NCBI GenBank assembly: GCA_002441045.1
Contig: DJWQ01000240.1
Coordinates: 1 to 10,174 of the forward strand
DNA from: Firmicutes bacterium UBA6226
GTDB taxonomy: Bacteria > Bacillota_A > Clostridia > Peptostreptococcales > Acidaminobacteraceae
Length of the DNA: 10,174 nucleotides
Reading direction: 5' to 3'
Of this stretch, positions 6,574 to 10,174 are shown piece after piece. The translations under genes and the position numbers were made by a program. How positions within the stretch are numbered: the stretch's first letter is position 1; each line of letters opens with the position of its first letter. Under the pieces are notes generated by a model, which saw only the letters and a program-made list of their open reading frames with translations, was not told the origin of the DNA and ran no database searches.

Positions 6574-6603
6574 TTTATAGTAATCTTAAATCTTATTTCT
6601 AAA
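6574..6603 (-). promoter_or_regulatory. Candidate promoter of the lipoprotein operon
   Basis: On the minus strand, TTTAGA (6598-6603) is followed after 18 bases by TATAAA (6574-6579). Transcription would start near 6567, about 20 bases before the ATG at 6548. The -35 box lies 4 bases from the nearest GTCA motif of the array. Both boxes are imperfect, so the call is moderate. Confidence 0.45.
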
Positions 6604-6607
6604 TAGT

Positions 6608-6663
6608 GTCATCGGTCATTGGTTAGGTCACATAGCGGGTCATTGAATAGTCACTAATAGTCA
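6608..6663. promoter_or_regulatory. Array of six GTCA direct repeats between divergent promoters
   Basis: GTCA occurs at 6608, 6615, 6627, 6639, 6650 and 6660, always in the same orientation. Start-to-start spacings are 7, 12, 12, 11 and 10 bases. The five rightmost copies share an extended form, (A/G)GTCA followed by pyrimidine-rich then AT-rich bases, e.g. GGTCATTG twice. Near-helical spacing places most copies on one DNA face. The array fills the gap between the -35 boxes of the divergent promoters (6603 and 6671), the classical position of an activator or shared operator. The adjacent LuxR-type response regulator is the natural candidate binder, which is inference. Confidence 0.65.
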
Positions 6664-6670
6664 CCACATA

Positions 6671-6699
6671 TTTACTAGAGTTGTTTTGCTCGATATAAT
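6671..6699 (+). promoter_or_regulatory. Candidate promoter of the histidine kinase gene
   Basis: TTTACT (6671-6676, four of six -35 positions) is followed after 17 bases by a perfect TATAAT (6694-6699). The expected transcription start is near 6706, which coincides with the first in-frame ATG. This argues that translation starts instead at the ATG at 6724, which has its own ribosome binding site. Confidence 0.6.
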
Positions 6700-6723
6700 T
6701 AAGAAATGAAAAGAGGTGCAGAT

Positions 6724-8433
6724 ATGGATGTGAGTATAAAGCTTGCAAGAGATTTTAATACGATTTTAACAGCGCATTTAGCGACCTTATTCTTATTATC
6801 GATTTTTACAACCTATCTATGGTCAAAAGCAAAAAAAACACCCCTCTTATACAGCTATCTAACTGTAATTGGGATGATTGCTTTATGGATGATTGCTAAA
6901 ATATTAAAGACTTTGTCTCCAAATATTGAAATGAGATGGTTTTTTATACTGGTTCAATATTTTGCTATTGATTGTCTTGGTATTGGTTTGATTGTTTTTT
7001 CACTTATCTATAAGACGAATGAGGTGCCAAAGCTAAAGTTTGTTTTATTGATTAGTATTTTACCAATGATTTCTTTTTTAGCTATTTTAACCAATCCATG
7101 GCATATGCAATTCTATTCGTATTTTGACATATATAAGGATCGATTTGGCTTATTATTTTATTTGGGTCAGAGTATTCACTATGTTTATTTAATCATAGGA
7201 ATTGTAATTTTAACGAAAGGATTTACAAAGCAGCCAGTTTTCAGAGGTCGTGAAGGGACGGGGATTCTTTTTGGCGCCTTTGTTATGTTGCCACTAATTG
7301 CTAACTTCTACTATATTTTATTTAAAATGGATTTTTTTGAATGGATTTTTCCTTTCCCAGTATTTGATTTTTCTCCAATAGCCGCATCAATTTCTTTAAT
7401 GTTGTTCATTATACCTGCATTAAAATTTAGATTCTTTGACTTATTTCCTTTTTCGATTATAAAGTTGTACGATATTGTGCCTGTTGGGATTGCCTATTTA
7501 GATGAAAATTTAAATGTATATAGTGAAAATTTGAGATTTAAAGAACTATTAAATGATGCTAATATTACGTCCAATTATATTGAAAGTATTGAACTGTGTC
7601 AGATGTTTGACCAAAATACAAAGGATGATCTTATCAATTTCTTAAATTTAGAGTCTCAGTTAATTTTAGAGCTACATACAAAGTTTAATCATTATTACAA
7701 GTTGGTAAAAAGGACGCTAGAGCATAAGCATTTACTTATTTTTGTATACGATATGACTATGGCGAAGAGTAATTTAAATAAAATTATAGTACAAAATGAA
7801 GCTCTGATTAATGCGAATTATGAGTTAGATAAAATGACAAAAAACACAAATGAATTGAATCTTGCCAGAAGCAAAGCAAAAATCGCACAAAATGTTCATG
7901 ATATTCTAGGTCATTGTTTGACGGTTGTTATAAGTGCTGGAGAATTAGCGCTATTGTCAAATAAGGAAGAAGCGAAGAAGAAGGCATTGCAGATGGAAGA
8001 ATTACTCACGAGTAGTTTAAATGATCTTAGAAATACTTTTTCAGATGAGTCATTTAAAGTAAAACAAACTTCGCTATTAAAAGCATTAAATCATTTGAAG
8101 AACGACAGCTTGCAATTAGAAATAAATGTAAATGGAGAAGCTTACGAACTTTCAAGTGATTTGACAGAATCAATTTACAGAGTCTGTCAAGAAGCGATAA
8201 CAAATGCGATCAAACATGGACATGCTAAGATAATTTATTTTGTATTTAAGTACAATAATGACGGTGTGGAGTTTTATGCCATTGATAACGGCTTTGGTTG
8301 TAAGGAAATCAATTTAGGCTACGGACTAAGCGGCATTGAAAAGAGAGTCGTAGCATGTGGTGGCAATGTCACTTTTTCATCAGATGGTGAAAGTGGATTT
8401 ACCATATATGCGAGACTCCCTAGGTCATACTAA
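6724..8433 (+). CDS. 7TM-PAS sensor histidine kinase, NarX/LiaS (HisKA_3) type
   Basis: A 569-residue membrane sensor kinase. The start at 6724 follows GAGGTG (6713-6718); the ATG at 6706 has no such site and sits at the predicted transcription start. Seven hydrophobic segments (about 12-33, 42-62, 72-96, 104-122, 143-164, 179-200, 215-234), with a TNPWH motif after the fourth, match the 7TM sensor region of histidine kinases. A PAS-like domain (about 245-347) and a short coiled coil follow. The dimerisation domain carries VHDILGH with the phospho-acceptor H392. The ATPase domain is intact: N box QEAITNAIKHG (N494), G1 DNGFG (521-525), G2 GYGLSG (532-537). It should phosphorylate a LuxR-type regulator, most likely the convergent one with which it overlaps by 9 bases. 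The signal it senses is unknown. Confidence 0.92.
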   Translation: MDVSIKLARDFNTILTAHLATLFLLSIFTTYLWSKAKKTPLLYSYLTVIGMIALWMIAKILKTLSPNIEMRWFFILVQYFAIDCLGIGLIVFSLIYKTNEVPKLKFVLLISILPMISFLAILTNPWHMQFYSYFDIYKDRFGLLFYLGQSIHYVYLIIGIVILTKGFTKQPVFRGREGTGILFGAFVMLPLIANFYYILFKMDFFEWIFPFPVFDFSPIAASISLMLFIIPALKFRFFDLFPFSIIKLYDIVPVGIAYLDENLNVYSENLRFKELLNDANITSNYIESIELCQMFDQNTKDDLINFLNLESQLILELHTKFNHYYKLVKRTLEHKHLLIFVYDMTMAKSNLNKIIVQNEALINANYELDKMTKNTNELNLARSKAKIAQNVHDILGHCLTVVISAGELALLSNKEEAKKKALQMEELLTSSLNDLRNTFSDESFKVKQTSLLKALNHLKNDSLQLEINVNGEAYELSSDLTESIYRVCQEAITNAIKHGHAKIIYFVFKYNNDGVEFYAIDNGFGCKEINLGYGLSGIEKRVVACGGNVTFSSDGESGFTIYARLPRSY

Positions 8434-9072
8434 TGCTTGATTAATAGCAAATACTGACAGCTCAGTTCGATCTGAAAAACCTGTAATAGAAAGTAATTTT
8501 GAAATTTTGTTCTTAATTGTACCTTCGCTATAGTTCAAAATAGAGCCTATTTCCTTATTTGATTTGCCTTGTACGATTAATTTCAAAATACTGATATCAA
8601 CATTGTCGAAAACCATATTATTTACAGTAATTTTTTGATGCTTACAATTAGGTAAAGCGACAATTGATGACTGCAAAACTTTGTAAGCGCCTGAATGAAA
8701 AAGTATCATATTGTTATAGATGCATTTTACCGATAGAATTAATGCTTCAGGAGTAATGTCTTTAATCAAATAACCGTCTGCACCGAGTTGAACTGCACTT
8801 GAAATATTTATGTCATCTTCAAAAGTTGTAAGCATAATAACTTTGGTTTGAGGAAATTGCTGCTTCAATATTTGCAGTGTTTCTATCCCATTTTTTTGAG
8901 GCATACCGATATCTAAAATGGCAACATCCGGCTGTTCCTTTTCGCAAGATTTGATAACTTCAAACCCATTAGAACAGGATGCAATGGTTTTAAAATCGTT
9001 ATCCTTTTCTAACATTTCTTCAAGCAACGATCGAAAGAGTAAATGATCATCTGCTATGAGTATTTTTATCAT
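8425..9072 (-). CDS. LuxR/NarL-family response regulator
   Basis: A 215-residue DNA-binding response regulator. The receiver domain (1-118) has the acidic pair D8-D9, the phosphorylation site D54 in AILDIGMP, T82 and K104, all required for phosphotransfer. A linker of about 35 residues is followed by a LuxR-type helix-turn-helix (about 155-213), with the family hallmark GKSNKEIGSILNYSEGTIKNKISKL-like pattern around 169-193. The ATG overlaps the TGA of the upstream PAS protein gene (ATGA, 9069-9072), so translation is probably coupled; AAAGGAT lies at 9081-9087. The 3' end overlaps that of the kinase gene by 9 bases, tail to tail. It is the likely partner of that kinase and the likely binder of the GTCA array; both are inferred from position. 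Confidence 0.92.
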   Translation of the reverse strand: MIKILIADDHLLFRSLLEEMLEKDNDFKTIASCSNGFEVIKSCEKEQPDVAILDIGMPQKNGIETLQILKQQFPQTKVIMLTTFEDDINISSAVQLGADGYLIKDITPEALILSVKCIYNNMILFHSGAYKVLQSSIVALPNCKHQKITVNNMVFDNVDISILKLIVQGKSNKEIGSILNYSEGTIKNKISKLLSITGFSDRTELSVFAINQALV

Positions 9073-10007
9073 CTATGTACATCCTTTCTAGAAATTTTAT
9101 CAACAGATCGCCTAACCTCAGAATAAATTTCTCTTAATTGCAATATGATAGCCTTGAGTGCTTTCATAAAATCAATTTCATCGTTCTTAAGACGTTTTAA
9201 ACTTATCAGTGAGGATTCAATTTCTTTGATTAGATGATTTTGGATATGCTCAATTATTTCAAGTCTTTCTTTCTCAAATGCCAAAGCACCTGAAATTAGA
9301 ACAGAGTTTTCAAGTTTTATATTTGCATCTTCCAGTAAGAGATTTCTTTCATGATACACTTGTTCTTGTTTTTTTAATTCAGTGATGTTACTTAGAATAC
9401 CAGTATAACCAACTTCAATGTTATTTTTTGAGTAGATTGGCGTCAAATAAATTAAATAATGTTTGTTTTTATCTGGTAAATAAAATTCACATTTTTTTTG
9501 TATTTCAATATTTGAGTTTAATGAAGGATTAGAACAGTAATTGGATAAAAAGTGGGTTAAACTATTTAAGTTCATCGCACCACATAGAATAGAATTAAAT
9601 TCTTCAAAATGATTAATTGGTGTGATTATTTGGTCACTATCAATTATAAAGACGATATCTTCTAACTGAGAAAGAGCCTCGACTAAATTAGGAGATAGTC
9701 TTGCGTGAGGGTGCAATAATTTCCATTTAAATAAATTTATAACGGCTATTATAGTAACAAAAATCCCTAAGCCCAATAGTGCTTTTGATAAAGACAAGTA
9801 AGTTTGTGATATCGGTAGAATTTGAACTGAAATTGCAAGAAGATAAAAACAAGTTGAAGCAATGAACAAAACAGAGCATATATTGATTAATCGCATTGTA
9901 ATCGATTTTTTATATTTTGAAAACAAGATCAAATTAATTATGGCAATAAATATAATAGATAAAATAGCGAAACAAGCGATAAAGAAAGGGTAATATGTAA
10001 GGACCAT
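9069..10007 (-). CDS. Membrane PAS sensor with kinase-like DHp helices but no ATPase domain
   Basis: A 312-residue protein from the ATG at 10007. A GTG at 10016 lies within the ribosome binding site TGAGGTGA (10013-10020) and is not used. Three membrane helices (about 5-29, 41-63, 73-95) precede a PAS domain (about 110-215, ending GYTGILSNITELKK), a coiled coil (211-242) and two helices (243-305). The first helix, EKERLEIIEHIQNH, aligns with the HisKA_3 H box and keeps a histidine at the phospho-acceptor position (H254), but the following Asp is Ile. The second ends in SEVRRSV, as such domains do just before the ATPase domain. The protein stops there, with no N, G1 or G2 box. It is coupled by ATGA to the response regulator. 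It may dock, dephosphorylate or modulate the regulator or the full kinase. Confidence 0.8.
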   Translation of the reverse strand: MVLTYYPFFIACFAILSIIFIAIINLILFSKYKKSITMRLINICSVLFIASTCFYLLAISVQILPISQTYLSLSKALLGLGIFVTIIAVINLFKWKLLHPHARLSPNLVEALSQLEDIVFIIDSDQIITPINHFEEFNSILCGAMNLNSLTHFLSNYCSNPSLNSNIEIQKKCEFYLPDKNKHYLIYLTPIYSKNNIEVGYTGILSNITELKKQEQVYHERNLLLEDANIKLENSVLISGALAFEKERLEIIEHIQNHLIKEIESSLISLKRLKNDEIDFMKALKAIILQLREIYSEVRRSVDKISRKDVHR

Positions 10008-10045
10008 AATAATCACCTCATTTGTGAAAGTAATAACTCTAAATA

Positions 10046-10054
10046 ATTATATCA
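10046..10054 (-). promoter_or_regulatory. Extended -10 promoter of the PAS sensor/regulator operon
   Basis: On the minus strand TGATATAAT contains a perfect TATAAT (10046-10051) preceded by the TGn extension (10052-10054). No good -35 box is seen at 16-18 bases, which an extended -10 can compensate for. Transcription would start near 10039, about 30 bases before the ATG at 10007. No GTCA motif is present in this upstream region. Confidence 0.5.
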
Positions 10055-10174
10055 GAAAATTAAGAATTATCTTTAGAATTACATTAAAATAATTGAACCT
10101 CATGAATATGAATTTGTATATTTGTTAAGAAGTGATAGAATGAGATTAGTATAATGTTCACATAGAGTTGGACA

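Noticed and set aside
6706..6723. Upstream ATG adding six residues to the histidine kinase.
   Set aside because: It has no ribosome binding site and coincides with the predicted transcription start; the ATG at 6724 has GAGGTG at proper spacing.
10150..10155. A perfect TATAAT near the right edge, possibly a promoter for a plus-strand gene beyond the window.
   Set aside because: The only -35-like sequence (TTGTTA at 10122) is 22 bases away and no extended -10 TG is present; the gene it would serve is not visible.

Overview
The window reads as a low-GC Firmicute, most likely a clostridial anaerobe. The evidence is AT-rich DNA, strong AGGAGG-type ribosome binding sites before nearly every gene, lipobox signal peptides typical of a Gram-positive envelope, an S-layer-homology (SLH) anchor, and HD-domain and kinase proteins of Firmicute type. 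No species can be named from the sequence alone. No rRNA, tRNA, CRISPR array, transposase or phage gene was seen.

Left end (1-340): non-coding, with two strong stem-loops flanked by A/T tracts that look like terminators or a small structured RNA, then a plausible promoter. Next (341-1256, + strand) come a YqeK-like HD phosphohydrolase and a 69-residue glycine-zipper membrane protein. A short 12-bp tandem repeat and a terminator follow.

Centre (1354-6548, - strand): six tightly packed genes with gaps of 8-16 bases. In order of transcription they encode a cytoplasmic DUF1508/YegP-like protein, a lipoprotein, a lipoprotein with a duplicated domain, a lipoprotein with paired EF-hand-like loops, a small lipoprotein with an EAA-repeat linker, and a secreted RCC1-type seven-repeat beta-propeller carrying C-terminal SLH domains. 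This looks like one operon for a cell-surface set of four lipoproteins plus a wall-anchored propeller. The function of the set is not recognisable. A minus-strand terminator lies just beyond the last gene.

Right (6724-10007): a 7TM-PAS histidine kinase on the + strand diverges from the lipoprotein operon. It converges, with overlapping 3' ends, on a LuxR/NarL-type response regulator on the - strand. The regulator is translationally coupled (ATGA overlap) to an upstream membrane PAS protein that resembles a sensor kinase ending after its dimerisation helices, with no ATPase domain.

The most striking non-coding signal is an array of six same-orientation GTCA motifs at 6608-6663, spaced 7-12 bases apart. 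It fills the space between the predicted -35 boxes of the two divergent promoters. My working model (inference) is that the kinase, the ATPase-less sensor and the LuxR regulator form one signalling module that binds this array. It would then control both the kinase gene and the surface lipoprotein operon.
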